Shown: piece by piece, positions 1 through 10,964 of the stretch | Numbering within the stretch: the stretch's first letter is position 1 | Layout of the letters: each line of letters begins with the position of its first letter | Assembly: GCA_947650365.1 (NCBI GenBank) | Contig: OX393550.1 | Coordinates: forward strand, 99,163,924-99,227,923 | DNA: 64,000 bases | Direction of reading: 5' to 3' | From: Chamaelirium japonicum | Lineage: Eukaryota > Streptophyta > Magnoliopsida > Liliales > Melanthiaceae | Notes under the pieces: generated by a model | What the model was told of the DNA's origin: nothing | Database searches by the model: none | What the model saw: only the letters and a program-made list of their open reading frames with translations | Position numbers and translations under genes: made by a program

Positions 1-1120
1 GAAAGATCTTCTGGAGGATCCCTTTGATCCGCGTCTCCACGTGATGTTCGTGCGAGAGCTCTGAAGGGGCTGCCCAGGACAGGGGTCTTTACAGGGTGAG
101 GGTTTTGGAGAGGCTAAGGAATGTCCACCGTCGCTTTGTCCCTTTCGTGCTTCGCGCTTTCTCGGCTAGGGGGTTTTCCGGCTTCGTTCCTCGGTCTTCG
201 TGTCTTCCTCGCTCCTTGCTTGACCTCGGCGTCCTTGATCGTCGGTTCGCGGCGTCGATCGTGCTTTTGGCGTCGGCTTTGGCTTCGGCTTTTTGGCTTT
301 GGCTTGGCTCCGGCGTGGCTCTGGCTTTCGCTTTGCTTCGGCGCTTGCACTTGGACGTAGCTGGGAGAGACTTGCGATGCTTTTGTTCTTCCGGACTTCG
401 CGTCGTATCGGCTAGAACGTGCGGTGCTTTTGCTCGTGACCGGCGTAGTCGCTTGGCTTTGGCACTTGCGTTGCTTTGGCGCGGGCTTTACTGGGGCTTT
501 GCTTTGGCTTCTTGCGTTGGCTTTAGCTTCAGCGTCAACTCGATCTTCTTCTTCGAACGACGTGGGCTACTTCTCCGGTGTTTCGACGGTTTGCGTGCCA
601 ACTAGACTTCTCTTCTTCTCCGGGCTTCTTTGGCGTGATCGGAGTCGAGGAATGCTTTCGAAGATAGTGGGGGTAGCACCGCTCTCCGTGCGACGGTTGT
701 GGCGTCGGCTTTTGTTGATGAAGACGACGAGGGTAGCGACGGTCTCCGTGCGACGGTTATAGCGTCGGCTTTTATTGATGAAGACGACGAGGGTAGCGAC
801 GGTCTCCGTGCGACGGTTGTAGCGTCGGGTTTTGTTGATGAAGACGGCGGGGGTAACGACGCTTCAGACGGTCTGCTCCAGGCTTTCTTCTTCGTGGATG
901 GCGCAGGCGTTTGTTGAAGACAACGGGGTGATGATGCTTCGTTTGTTGAAGACGACAGGCTTGACCGTGCCTCGTGAAGCCTTGGGTCGATGAAGAAGCG
1001 TCTCCTCTTCTGCAGAGCTCTCGCGCTTCGTCTTCAGTCTTCAACCATCGACCCTTTGAATCTTCCCCCACCCCCTCTATTTATAGGCAAAGGGGTGGGG
1101 AGAGAGATATGAGAACTTTT
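1..1120. other. GC-rich noncoding segment with tandem repeats
   Basis: No gene is recognised here. The open frames on both strands are arginine-, leucine- and serine-rich products of biased composition and match no family I know. The stretch contains a 60-bp tandem repeat (annotated separately). Its right end has a TATA-like palindrome (CTATTTATAG, about 1076-1085) flanked by complementary C-rich and G-rich blocks at 1066-1075 and 1091-1100. That arrangement resembles the promoter part of a long terminal repeat, but no partner LTR is visible, so the assignment stays open. Confidence 0.4.
661..860. repeat. 60-bp tandem repeat, about 3.3 copies
   Basis: Units starting at 661, 721, 781 and (partial) 841 repeat with an exact 60-bp period. 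All carry the core GCGACGGTCTCCGTGCGACG or a close variant, followed by GCGTCGG and TTTGTTGATGAAGACG. The period is divisible by three, so open frames pass through it, which explains the repeated peptides seen there. It looks like a minisatellite rather than a gene. Confidence 0.9.
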
Positions 1121-1355
1121 TAATTTTAAATCCCTTTTGTATCTCTCTCATAATTACCCTGGATTTATTCATCCATTGATGAGGGGAATAATGTTTATTT
1201 GTTTTCCTTTTCTGGCGAGGCAATTATGGCTGGATTTCGCACACGAAATCGATGGCGATCGGGCGCTTCATCTTGTGCGTCGGATCGAGGGATCGACGCA
1301 GATCCGCGTGTGTGCAGACGTCATACGCAACCTCCCCCCGCGCATGGCGGTACTT

Positions 1356-1470
1356 ACTTCCTTTTCTTCCTTTTCTTTCCTTTTCTTTTCTTTCCTTTTC
1401 TTTTCTTTCCTTTCTTTTCTTTCCTCTTCTTTTCTTTCTTTTCTTTTCTTTCCTTTTCTTTCCTTTCCTT
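1356..1470. repeat. Polypyrimidine (TTTCC/TTTTC)n tract
   Basis: About 115 bases of almost pure C and T built from TTTTCTTTCC-type units. Overlapping frames here give only Phe/Leu/Ser or Lys/Arg/Glu runs and are composition artefacts. Confidence 0.9.
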
Positions 1471-1479
1471 GCAAGGCCG

Positions 1480-1590
1480 GCCGGCCCCCTATGGGGTTCG
1501 GGTCCTAGTAGGGCCGACCCCCCATGTGGCTCGCGTCCTAGTAGGGGCCGACCCCATGGGGTTCGGACCCTAGTAGGGGCCGGCCCCTCT
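1480..1590. repeat. Tandem repeat of about 33-36 bp (GGGCCGACCCC units)
   Basis: Three to four diverged copies of a unit beginning GGGCCGACCCC and ending TCCTAGTAG lie head to tail immediately after the pyrimidine tract. The DNA that follows, to about 1730, is rich in GGGTCCG words. No coding function is suggested. Confidence 0.75.
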
Positions 1591-1730
1591 TGAAGTGTGG
1601 GGTCCGCTCCTCTTTGCTAGGTGTGAGTCGGGTCCGGGTCCGCACCGGTGCGTGCGAGTCGGGTCCGCGTGTCGGGTTTGCATCCGCGTCGGCCCACATA
1701 AGTCGGGTTTGGGTCCGACGAAATTCGTGT

Positions 1731-2204
1731 GTCTACACTCACAAAGATCAATCTGAACAATCAGGCACAAAGAATACGAAACAACCAAACAACAATACGA
1801 ATCACATAATATTCGGCAATAAATGATTAGATTATCACTATCGGGAAGTTACATTAATGCAGTGGGTCATTGCTTGACGATCCGGTCTTTTGTTCTGACC
1901 GTTAGATAATTATGGTCAGTGCAGATCCACGTTTGGGTTGACATCCGCGATACCACCTCTATAGTTTCTTTTTTCTGTTTTTCTTTTTCCTTATCTTTTC
2001 TTGGCCGGCCTCCCTTGTCAAGGGGGCCGTGCGACCCTATTGTAGGGGCTGGTGGTCCACTTGTTAGTGGGCCCGCTAACTAGCCCTATTTTTTACGTAA
2101 AGCTTAGATCGGGTTTTGTCCTTGCCTTTTGTGGGCCTCTTTGGGACTTGGAAATTCTAGTATCTTTGGACTACAAAGTTTAATTGCCTATAGTTGTATT
2201 ACTA
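1731..2204. other. Intergenic, nothing recognised
   Basis: AT-richer sequence with no credible reading frame, RNA gene or element end. A short pyrimidine run lies near 1965-2010. Confidence 0.5.
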
Positions 2205-2212
2205 GACTTATG

Positions 2213-2345
2213 TAGGGCTGGCAATTTTGGACCCAACCCGACCCGACACAAAATTAGCGGGTTTGGGTTTGGGTTGAACGGGTTCGAGTTGTAAATGAAT
2301 CGACACGACTAACCCGATTAGGAAATGGGTCGGGTCTGGGTTTTT
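2213..2345 (+). mobile_element. Truncated hAT-type MITE (ACCCGACCC family)
   Basis: It begins TAGGGCTGGCAATTTTGGAC, the same left terminus as the complete element at 22474-22954, and continues into the same ACCCGACCC/CGGGTTTGGG-rich body. The right terminal repeat is missing and no matching 8-bp duplication of GACTTATG (2205-2212) is seen downstream, so this is a left-end fragment. Confidence 0.75.
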
Positions 2346-2435
2346 TTATCTCCTTAGATAAGTACACCATTCAATTCTCTCAATACCACCATCCAAACAA
2401 GCTAACGAAGCCTATAAGAAAGATCTCCCAAGCAA

Positions 2436-2592
2436 ATGCTGCTCGCTATCCTCTCCATCGTTGCGGTTACGCTCCCGGTCATCACTGGAGCAACAGAGTA
2501 CGTCGTCGGGGACGGTTTGGACCATCGACTTCAATTACATCACTTGGGCCGACGGAAAGGATTTCTGAGTCGGCGACACCCTGGATACAACC
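2436..2592 (+). pseudogene. Phytocyanin (plastocyanin-like) pseudogene, exon 1
   Basis: The start at 2436 opens a secretory signal peptide (MLLAILSIVAVTLPVITGA) followed by EYVVGDG, the normal mature N-terminus of plant phytocyanins. After that the frame shifts. The next frame continues the family pattern (IDFNYITWADGKDF, then a TGA stop, then VGDTLD). Phytocyanins are small extracellular or GPI-anchored cupredoxins. The exon lies just before the intron position typical of this family. That intron is occupied by Copia-1 (2630-8996), and exon 2 lies at 9131-9379. At least one frameshift and one stop make the gene dead in this copy. Confidence 0.8.
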
Positions 2593-2629
2593 ATATATGC
2601 ATTACTATATATTTGCAATTCTTACTAAG

Positions 2630-2808
2630 TGTTACGAGAGAGAGGGAGAAGGAGATAGTTGCACACGGGGATGGCTGCTGCGCGCTCACAAATCCATGAG
2701 AGCCTCTTGTTTTATTCATAACACATATATAGAGAGTTAGGGATAAGGGATAGACGTGTCGGTTAGATATATCCCACCAAAGTGGGGCAGCCACATATAT
2801 CCGTAACA
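2630..2808 (-). repeat. Copia-1 left LTR (3' LTR)
   Basis: 179 bp, TG...CA ends, near-identical to 8818-8996. The inner border abuts the purine-rich tract that would prime plus-strand synthesis. Confidence 0.95.
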
Positions 2809-3364
2809 CTCCCCCTTGGATGCCCACTTTTCAAAAAACATTGCCTTGTTAAAACCTTACTAAGGAAAACCCAATGGGACAAAACCTTTAGTAAAGGAAA
2901 AAGAGTACAACGCGTTCTTCAGGAACGTAGTTCTTCAGGAACAGATTCATTTGGAATCTCATATTCTTCTGGAATCTTAGTGGGTGCAACTTACACTGCC
3001 TCATTAAAACCTTTCGATGGGAAAACCCTGTGAGAAAAACCTCATCGCAGGAAAAAGAGTACAATGCGCAAAAGACATTCTTCTGGATGTCTCCATCTGC
3101 ATCTACAGGATGCTCCCCCTCATCTTTATCCTACATTGTATTACAAGCATTGCTTACATCAAACTTCAAAAGAAAAATACTCTCTCCCCCTAATACATTA
3201 AGATGCTACTTCTCACCCTGTTAATACATCAATTTCGAATAACATTCATATGCCCTGTTGGTGAAGTCTCCTCATGCCAATCTGATGCATCAACTTCTGG
3301 AATGTAGACTTTGAAAACGCTTTGGTGAAAAGATCTGCCAAGTTCTCAGCTGACTTCACCTGCT

Positions 3365-6300
3365 TTATATAATCTCTTTATTCTCTTGGAGTTCATGGGT
3401 GTAGAAGAAATTCGGGGAGATGTGCTTGGTCCTGTCGCCTTTTATGAAGCCACTTTGAATTTGGGCTATGCATGCTGCATTATCTTCATAAATTTCTGTA
3501 GGTTCATCCGTAGCTAATGGGAGTTGACAACTTTCTCTGATGTGTTGAATTATCAATCGTAGCCATACGTATTCTCTACTTGCCTCATGAAGTGCCAGTA
3601 TCTCTGAATGATTGGATGACGTTGCTACTAGTGTTTGCTTTGTGGATTTCCATGAGATAGCTGCATTACTATTAAGAAACACATAACCTGTTTGTGACCT
3701 CCCCTTATAGGAAATAGATAAATAACCAGAATCTGCATATCCAACTAGGTTAGTCCTTTTACATGAATGGTATAAACCAAGGTCAACTGTCCCTTTTAGG
3801 TATCTAAATATGTGCTTTATACCATTCCAATGTCTACGTGTAGGTGCAGAGCTATATCATATGTGCTTTATACCATTCCAATGTCTACGTGTAGGTGCAG
3901 AGCTATATCTAGCAAGTAGATTAACAGAAAATAAAATATCATGCTTAGTACATTGAGATAAATAAAGAATTGCACATATTGCACTTAAATAGGGTACTTC
4001 AGGACCCAAGACTTCTTCATTTTCCTCTCTAGGCCTGTATGGGTCTTTGTTAGCATCTAAAGACCTTACAACCATGGGTGTACTAAGTGAATAACATTTA
4101 TCCATATTAAATCTCTTTAGGAGTTTTTCAGTATATTTTGCTTGATGGACTAAGATCCCATCCTTGTTGAGTTCGATCTGCAGGCCGAGGCAAAATTTTG
4201 TCTCACCCAGGTCTTTCATTTCAAACTCCTTTTTAAGATAGCCAGCAGTCTTCTCAATCTCTTTGGAAGATCCTATTAGATTTATATCATCTACATATAC
4301 TGCTGCTATTGTAAATCCATTCTGGGATTTCTTAATAAATACGCATGGGCATATAGGGTCATTTTTATAGCCTTCCCTAGACAGATATTCACTGAGCCGA
4401 TTGTACTATAATCTTTCGGATTGTTTCAGACCGTACAATACTCGTTTTAATCTAATTGAATGTGTATTTCTAAATTTAGAGTTTGGTAAATCAAATCCTT
4501 TAGAGATTTTCATGTATATTTTACTGTCTAGGTTACCATATAGGTAGGCTGTCATTACATCCATAAGTCTCATGCTTAATCTTTCAGAGACAGCTAGACT
4601 TATAAGATACCTGAATGTGATGGCATCCATAACTGGGGAATATATTTCTTCATAATCTATCCCAGGTCTCTGCGAGAATCCTTGAGCAACTAAGCGTACT
4701 TTATATCTTTGGATCTCGTTCGTTTCATTTCTTTTTCTAACAAACACCCATCTAAAACCTACAGGGTTTACTCCTTTTGGGGTTTGTATTATAGGTCCAA
4801 ACACTTACGCTTTGCGAGGGAATCCAATTCCGCTTGAATCGCATCCTTCCATTATGGCCAATCTTTACGTTATCGATATTCTAGGATTGTGTGTGGTTCA
4901 GTGTCATTATCATCACCCTTTATTATCTCATTTGCCATAGCATATAAGAATATATCATCGATGACTATTTTTTTCTATTCTATATTTCCCCTGAGTATGT
5001 GTAGAACACAGATATATCATCATTGTTGGGTACCGATACCTCTTTCCCAGTCTCTTCTAGGATCTGGGGCATAACCTCGGCCGGAGCGATATGCTTTAAT
5101 TTGGAAAAATTGGATCTTTGATTCATGACATCTTTCGGACCATCATGAATCTTCTCTTCAGGAGATTTTATATTATGAACAACTTCTTTAGGAGCTATAG
5201 GGTGTGATATGATATTTAATCTCCTCTTCCGGGGAGCTAAATCTTTGGAACCTATAAGTTTGCCACGCTTCTGGTGTGTGTCAAACTCATTTGCTGCCTT
5301 ATTCTTACTGAGGATATCAATCCTGGCAGGTACATTCATAGCTGGTATGTGTGATTTAGTTACTTTTGTAGTATCATTGAATGCATCTGGTAACTCATTT
5401 GCAATAGATTGCAAGTGTATTATTCTCCTGACTTTATGCTCACATTGGAGAGTCCTGGGGTCTAGATGAGACAGAGTGGAAGTATTCCATGATAATTTAT
5501 GTCGTTCCTCTTGGACGGGACATTCATTATCTTTCTTATCTCTCCCTAACGACGGGAAGACTGTCTCATCGAAGTGACAATCCGCAAACCTTGTGGTAAA
5601 AATGTCACCTGTTAAGGGTTCTAAATATTTGAGAATCGAAGGAGACTCAAACCCTATATAAATTCCCAATCTACGTTGAGGACCCATTTTAGTTCTCTTT
5701 GGTGGGGGAATAGGAACATACACTGCACATCCAAATTTTCTAAGATGAGAAATATTTGGTTGATTCCCAGATACTAATTGTGCAGGAGAGAACTTATGGT
5801 ATGAAGTTGGTCTAACTTTGATTAAGGATGCAGCATGAAGAATTGCATGGCCCCAAACACTAGTAGGTAATTTTGAATGCATTAGGAGGGGTTTAGCAAT
5901 CATTTGAAGTCGTTTGATCAGGGATTCTGCTAAACCATTATGTGTATGAACATGAGGTACAGGATATTCAATCTCTATCCCTAGTGATAGACAAAAATCA
6001 TCAAAAGCTATAGAGGTAAATTCTACTGCATTATCCAGCCTAATAGATTTGATAGTCTGGTCAGGAAAATGTGCTATCAACTTTATAATTTGTGCTAGTA
6101 AGTTGGCAAATGCAAGGTTTCTAGTCGATAAAAGCACACATGGGACCATCTAGTTGATGCATCTATTAAAACCATAAAGTATCTGAAAGGTCCACTAGAG
6201 GAGTGAATTGGTCCATATATATCTCCCTGGATTCTATGAAGAAAAGAAGGTGATTCAGACTCAACCTTCAGGAATGATGGTCTGGTAATAAGCTTACCTT

Positions 6301-6919
6301 GGGAGCAAGGGATACAAACTAACTCACTAGGTATGTGATAATGTGCTAAAGGATGACCACAAGAGTTTTCTACGATCTTTTTCATCATTGTTGTCCCAGG
6401 ATGTCCTAGACGATCATGCCAGATATTAAAAATCATAGGATTATGGAGCTTCTGGCTCATTATTAGTCTTGGATTAGTACTGAGCTGCTGGCTCATGATT
6501 GCATGTGACTCAACAATCTTAATATGAGTGAAGTATATCCCTAAGGATAGATTGGAGAATTTCTCTAGAGTAAACTTCTGGTTTCCAACACTAGAGGTTA
6601 TACATAAGAATTCATTGTTTCCCTCGCTCAGGGTTTCTATGTGATACCCATTTGCTCTTATATCTCTGAAACTGAGTAAGTTTCTTTTAGAGTTACTAGA
6701 GTATAAGGCAGATTGTATAAAGATATGGGTTCCATTAGGTAACACTAGGTGTGCTCTACCGGAGCCTTCTATTATCTGAGCGCGGCCAGCTATGGTCGAT
6801 ATTTTATTTGAGCCAAAGTTAATACTTGAAACGTTTTTCTCCTCCCTAAGTATCGTATGAGTAGTGGCACTATCTATCTGGCAAATGTTATCACTATTCA
6901 TGTCGCCCTTTAGTTCCAT
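3365..6919 (-). pseudogene. Copia-1 pol remnant (PR, IN, RT, RNase H)
   Basis: Reading from 6919 down, domains occur in Ty1/copia order. First is a protease-like start and the GAG-pre-integrase region with HDRLGHPG and a CIPC motif (6095-6919). Next is the integrase core with the catalytic aspartates in QGDIYGP and IRLDNAVEF and the glutamate in NGLAESL (4980-6149). Then come RT pieces (3857-4804), including FRWVFVRKRN, LVAQGF and VMTAYLYGN, and RNase H (3365-3682). The frames are separated by stops and by a frameshift near 6130. A 51-bp tandem duplication with a stop at its junction cuts the RT/RNase H connection. The element cannot make a full polyprotein. Its exact copia lineage is not assigned. 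Confidence 0.9.
3810..3911 (-). repeat. 51-bp tandem duplication inside Copia-1 pol
   Basis: A 51-bp block starting ATGTGCTTTATACCATTCC occurs twice in a row, at 3810 and 3861. It equals 17 codons (SSAPTRRHWNGIKHI and flanks), so the frame is kept, but the junction creates an in-frame TGA. Confidence 0.9.
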
Positions 6920-7080
6920 TTCCTAACAAAGAAATAAAGTATATTCGATATAAGGATCTGGCAACTCAGATATATGAGAAACATTTATATTTAAGGATGA
7001 TCTAAAAGATATTATACTAAATAGACGAAATATTAACTAAAAAGCATAATAATTGTTCGGATAAATGATAATAGTCTCTC

Positions 7081-7335
7081 ACTCAAAATCTCCAGGACTA
7101 AGGCTTTGGCCTTGTCTTCAGGACTAAGGTTTTAGCCTTGTCTTCAAGACTAAGGTTTTGGCCTTGTCTTCAGGACTAAGATTTTGGCCTTGTCTTCAGG
7201 ACTAAGATTTTCGCTTTGTCTTCAGGACTAAGGTTTTGGCCTTGTCTTCAGGACTAAGATTTTTGCCTTGTCTTCAGGACTAAGGTTTTGGCCTTGTCTT
7301 CAGGACTAATATTTTTAGCCTTGTCTTCAGGAGTC
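7081..7335. repeat. 26-bp tandem repeat in the Copia-1 leader
   Basis: Nine to ten copies of a 26-bp unit, CTTCAGGACTAAGGTTTTGG plus CCTTGT, vary at a few positions. They lie between the pol remnant and the 5' LTR, where gag should be encoded. No gag frame is visible on either side. Confidence 0.95.
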
Positions 7336-8817
7336 TAATGAGTAGATGGATTAAGAACTACCTAGGAACATCGAGATCCTCATTGTGAAGGAACTACTGG
7401 TCCTTTATATTAAGATGTATCGGTAGCCATATTGTACTGTCTTGGCTGACGAGGGCCAAGCTCACACAAGGCTATGGATGAAGGCACATGATTATGTTCA
7501 TACTGACTATTGTTATTTAACCAAGATAAGGTTAATCCACATTATCAGATAAAATACGGGATAAATATAACATATCTATCTTGAATAACAAAGTAAAAAA
7601 AAGGCCAACAAATAAAAATCACTTAAACCAATTTAATTAAGCAAGATATCTACCAATTATATGTTCATAAGCAAGTGATATGATATAATGAAACGCAATT
7701 AGAGTTTGTAAGATCGGACCATTCCAATGCATCCGGAACAGTCCCAAAAGCTAAGATCCATATTTTGATCGTCTAGATCGAGTTTAGATCGAGTTCACAA
7801 TCATATAACTAAAATCCGATAGTCCAGATTAAATATTAAATAATTAAATTTTAAAAATCGGACCATACCGATGCATCCGGAATGGTCAAAATAGTCAGGA
7901 TCCATATTCGAATCGACTAAATCGATCCCCAATCGGGCCTCGTGATCATATAATTAAATCGATGGTCCAGATCAAAACAGATTAAATATACAACAATATA
8001 GGGGCTCAAAATAGATTGGGCCTAGATCTGGGCCTGGCTGAGACTGGGCTTGGGTCTGGAGGGGCTCGGGCCTTTGCCTGATTTGGGCTCGGCCTGCTCG
8101 GGCCTGATCTGAATTCAGACTCGGGCTCGGGTCTGTAATATAACAGTCGGGTCGGGTTTAACCATTACAAATGGCTGACGGGTCCGGTTGCAATCGGGTT
8201 TTAAAACCCAATGAACAAAAAACTATTCATCATCTCTTTCGCACCGAAAGAGACGAAAACCCTAAACAGACTCAAAACACCGCCGCCCCATGGCCAGATC
8301 CTTCGCCGTCGGACAGCGGGCACGCCGCCGTCGGACGCCGCCTGTCACACGCAGGGAGCAACCGCTCGGCCCTGCATTGGATCCTGCCGGGCGTGCAGGC
8401 TGCTGCCGCCGGTCGTGCGGGCCACAGTTGCCGGGCGAGCAGGAAGCAGGCGCTCGGGCTCCGCGTCGGTCGCCGACGAGCGTGCGGGATGCTGCCGCCG
8501 GTCGTTCTGGCCATAGCCACCGGTTCGGGCATGGTCGGAGGGGTCTCCGACTGGCTACGACAGTACATGAGAGGGGGGGGGGTCTCCGGGCGTACCTTCT
8601 GTGGTCGTACAGGGGTCGATGTCGCCGTTACGAAGCTTCGCCGGAGAAAACTCCTCGTCGTGATAGGCCAAGCTTGAGGAGATACAGATCTGATCGATCT
8701 CTTTCTCTCTCTGCGATCTCTTTGCGCTGGGATACTCGTCCCTCTCTCCTCTTTGCTCCTCCGATCTATCTCATGGTGCGGGGTTGGTCGGGCTCAGCAA
8801 AGCTCGTGCTGATAACG
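7336..8817 (-). other. Copia-1 leader region without gag
   Basis: This 1.5-kb stretch between the 26-bp repeats and the 5' LTR has an AT-rich half, a block of GGGCTCGGGCC-type words (about 8010-8150) and a GC-rich block (8280-8680). The open frames in the GC-rich block resemble no Gag protein. It may be captured or diverged sequence. The 5' LTR border would hold the primer-binding site, reading TTATCAGCACGAGC on the minus strand. I do not assign its tRNA. Confidence 0.55.
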
Positions 8818-8996
8818 TGTTACGAGAGAGAGGGAGAAGGAGATAGTTGCACACGGGGATGGCGGCTGCGCTCTCACAAATCCGTGAGAGCCTCTTGTTT
8901 TATTCATAACACATATATAGAAAGTTAGGGATAAGGGATAGACGTGTCGGTTAGATATATCCCACCAAAATGGGGCAGCCACATATATCCGTAACA
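8818..8996 (-). repeat. Copia-1 right LTR (5' LTR)
   Basis: 179-bp copy of 2630-2808 with TG...CA ends, followed immediately by the target duplication CTAAG at 8997-9001. Confidence 0.95.
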
Positions 8997-9130
8997 CTAA
9001 GCAATTTTTATTTTCAAAAAATTACACTTTATCCTCATGTAGTTTCACCTGAAATAACTTAACTGGGTTTTGTGAAATATAGGGGTAATGTGTAAATTTC
9101 TCTCTTTCTGTTTCTAATAGAGGAGCATCT

Positions 9131-9379
9131 GAAGTTGTAGTTTTCAAGTATCCGGTGGGGTATGACAACGTCTACTCGGTGGGTGGGCCCGAATTCAAGG
9201 CGTGCGAATTCAAGGCGTGCAAATTGTCACCCGGTAGCCAGGCCTCGGCTATGACCTCTGGGAACGATGTGCTCGCCCTTTTGACGCCCGGGAGGAAGTG
9301 GTACATCAGTGGCATAGCCGATGGGTAGAACTGTCGGGCGGGACAGAGGCTGGTCATCACCGTCCGGCCGCAGTGGTAG
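9131..9379 (+). pseudogene. Phytocyanin pseudogene, exon 2
   Basis: The frame reads EVVVFKYPVGYDNVYSVGG, then FKACK, MTSGNDVLALLTPG, RKWYISGIADG, a TAG stop (9326-9328), NCRAGQRLVITV and a final TAG ending at 9379. This is the second half of the plastocyanin-like domain, with the family's GND, TPG and CxxGQ(K/R)L landmarks. The usual copper-ligand cysteine (FICG) is serine (YISG) and the GHC histidine is absent. The protein was therefore either an early-nodulin-like non-copper member or has decayed. A pyrimidine-rich stretch ending CTAATAG precedes the exon. Exon 1 is at 2436-2592. Confidence 0.85.
9191..9220 (+). repeat. 15-bp tandem duplication within phytocyanin exon 2
   Basis: GAATTCAAGGCGTGC occurs twice in a row, duplicating the residues EFKAC in frame. 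Confidence 0.95.
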
Positions 9380-9532
9380 GCCTCCGCTCCGTCCACTTAC
9401 GGGACGGGATGGAAAGCTCCGACCCTCGAGCCCTTGGATGCCATCATGGACGGCTCACACTCCGCCCCCTTCTATGTCAGCATGGAAGCGAGATTCTGAT
9501 TCGAACTTAGCAAAGGCGGCGGAATGGCGAGC

Positions 9533-9735
9533 TCTACAGAGGCGGTGGAATGGCGAGCTCCCGCTTCGTCCCCTTCTGCCGGCTCAGCAGGGGCTTGGTC
9601 GTGCTCCAAGAAAAGGAACCAACGGTGCTATGATTAACCTCCCTCCTTTATCTTTTATGCAGTGTTGAGTGTTATTAATTTGAGTTTGATATCCATCTAA
9701 GTTTAATCGTACTGCAAATTTATTTTGTGTTTTTT
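9533..9735 (+). repeat. Duplicated segment, copy 1 (partner at 26816-27022)
   Basis: From GAGCTCTACAGAGGCGG to TTATTTTGTG this DNA, just 3' of the phytocyanin pseudogene, is repeated in the same orientation at 26816-27022 with scattered substitutions and short indels. It is probably part of the phytocyanin 3' region. Its presence 17 kb away indicates a segmental duplication or a capture by an element. Confidence 0.85.
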
Positions 9736-9742
9736 TTTTTTT

Positions 9743-9788
9743 TTGATATGTTGGCACTTGTTGGCACCATAAAGAGTTGGTTGCCGAA
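9743..9788. repeat. Dispersed ~45-bp repeat, copy 1
   Basis: The sequence GATATGTTGGCACTTGTTGG and its continuation through GAGTTGGTTGCCGAA reappears as the reverse complement at 21583-21626, exactly at the truncation point of Copia-2. Here it sits between a poly(T) run and the first (TA)n tract. Confidence 0.85.
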
Positions 9789-9792
9789 CCCA

Positions 9793-10812
<1,020 letters not shown>

Positions 10813-10816
<4 letters not shown>

Positions 10817-10964
10817 ACGGGGTATGAGCTCACAACCCATTTTCTGATTTGGGCTGTCAGCTAACAGCCCTCCGATGGCGATCACGGGCCGTCCATTTAT
10901 AAAAAAAAAAAACACTATAACCCCTCCCCCCTATCCCCGATCTGCAGCAGCCTCACCACCCGAC
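10813..10964. mobile_element. Terminal fragment of a third palindromic family (GGGGTATGAGCT)
   Basis: Starting right after a (TA)n tract, ACGGGGTATGAGCTCACAAC leads into the small hairpin GGGCTGTCAGCTAACAGCC and an A-rich run. The same arrangement begins the element at 48587 in AspRS intron 8 (GGGGTATGAGCTGACAGCC). Copia-2 truncates it at 10965. Confidence 0.65.

Larger units (their letters stand above)
2630..8996 (-). mobile_element. Complete Ty1/copia retrotransposon (Copia-1) with TSD CTAAG
   Basis: Two direct repeats of 179 bp (2630-2808 and 8818-8996) begin TGTTACGAG and end CCGTAACA. They are flanked by the 5-bp duplication CTAAG at 2625-2629 and 8997-9001. I count five substitutions between the LTRs, so the insertion is fairly young. 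The internal reading frames run on the minus strand, so the right LTR is the 5' LTR. A purine run (AAGGGGGAG on the minus strand, next to 2809) is the polypurine tract. The element occupies the intron of the phytocyanin pseudogene. It carries decayed protease, integrase, RT and RNase H but no recognisable gag. Confidence 0.95.

Noticed and set aside
1137..1593. Overlapping plus and minus frames rich in Phe/Leu/Ser or Lys/Arg/Glu
   Set aside because: They are translations of a polypyrimidine microsatellite in all frames.
7081..7335. CRISPR-like array
   Set aside because: The 26-bp units are contiguous without spacers, in a plant retrotransposon; it is a minisatellite.
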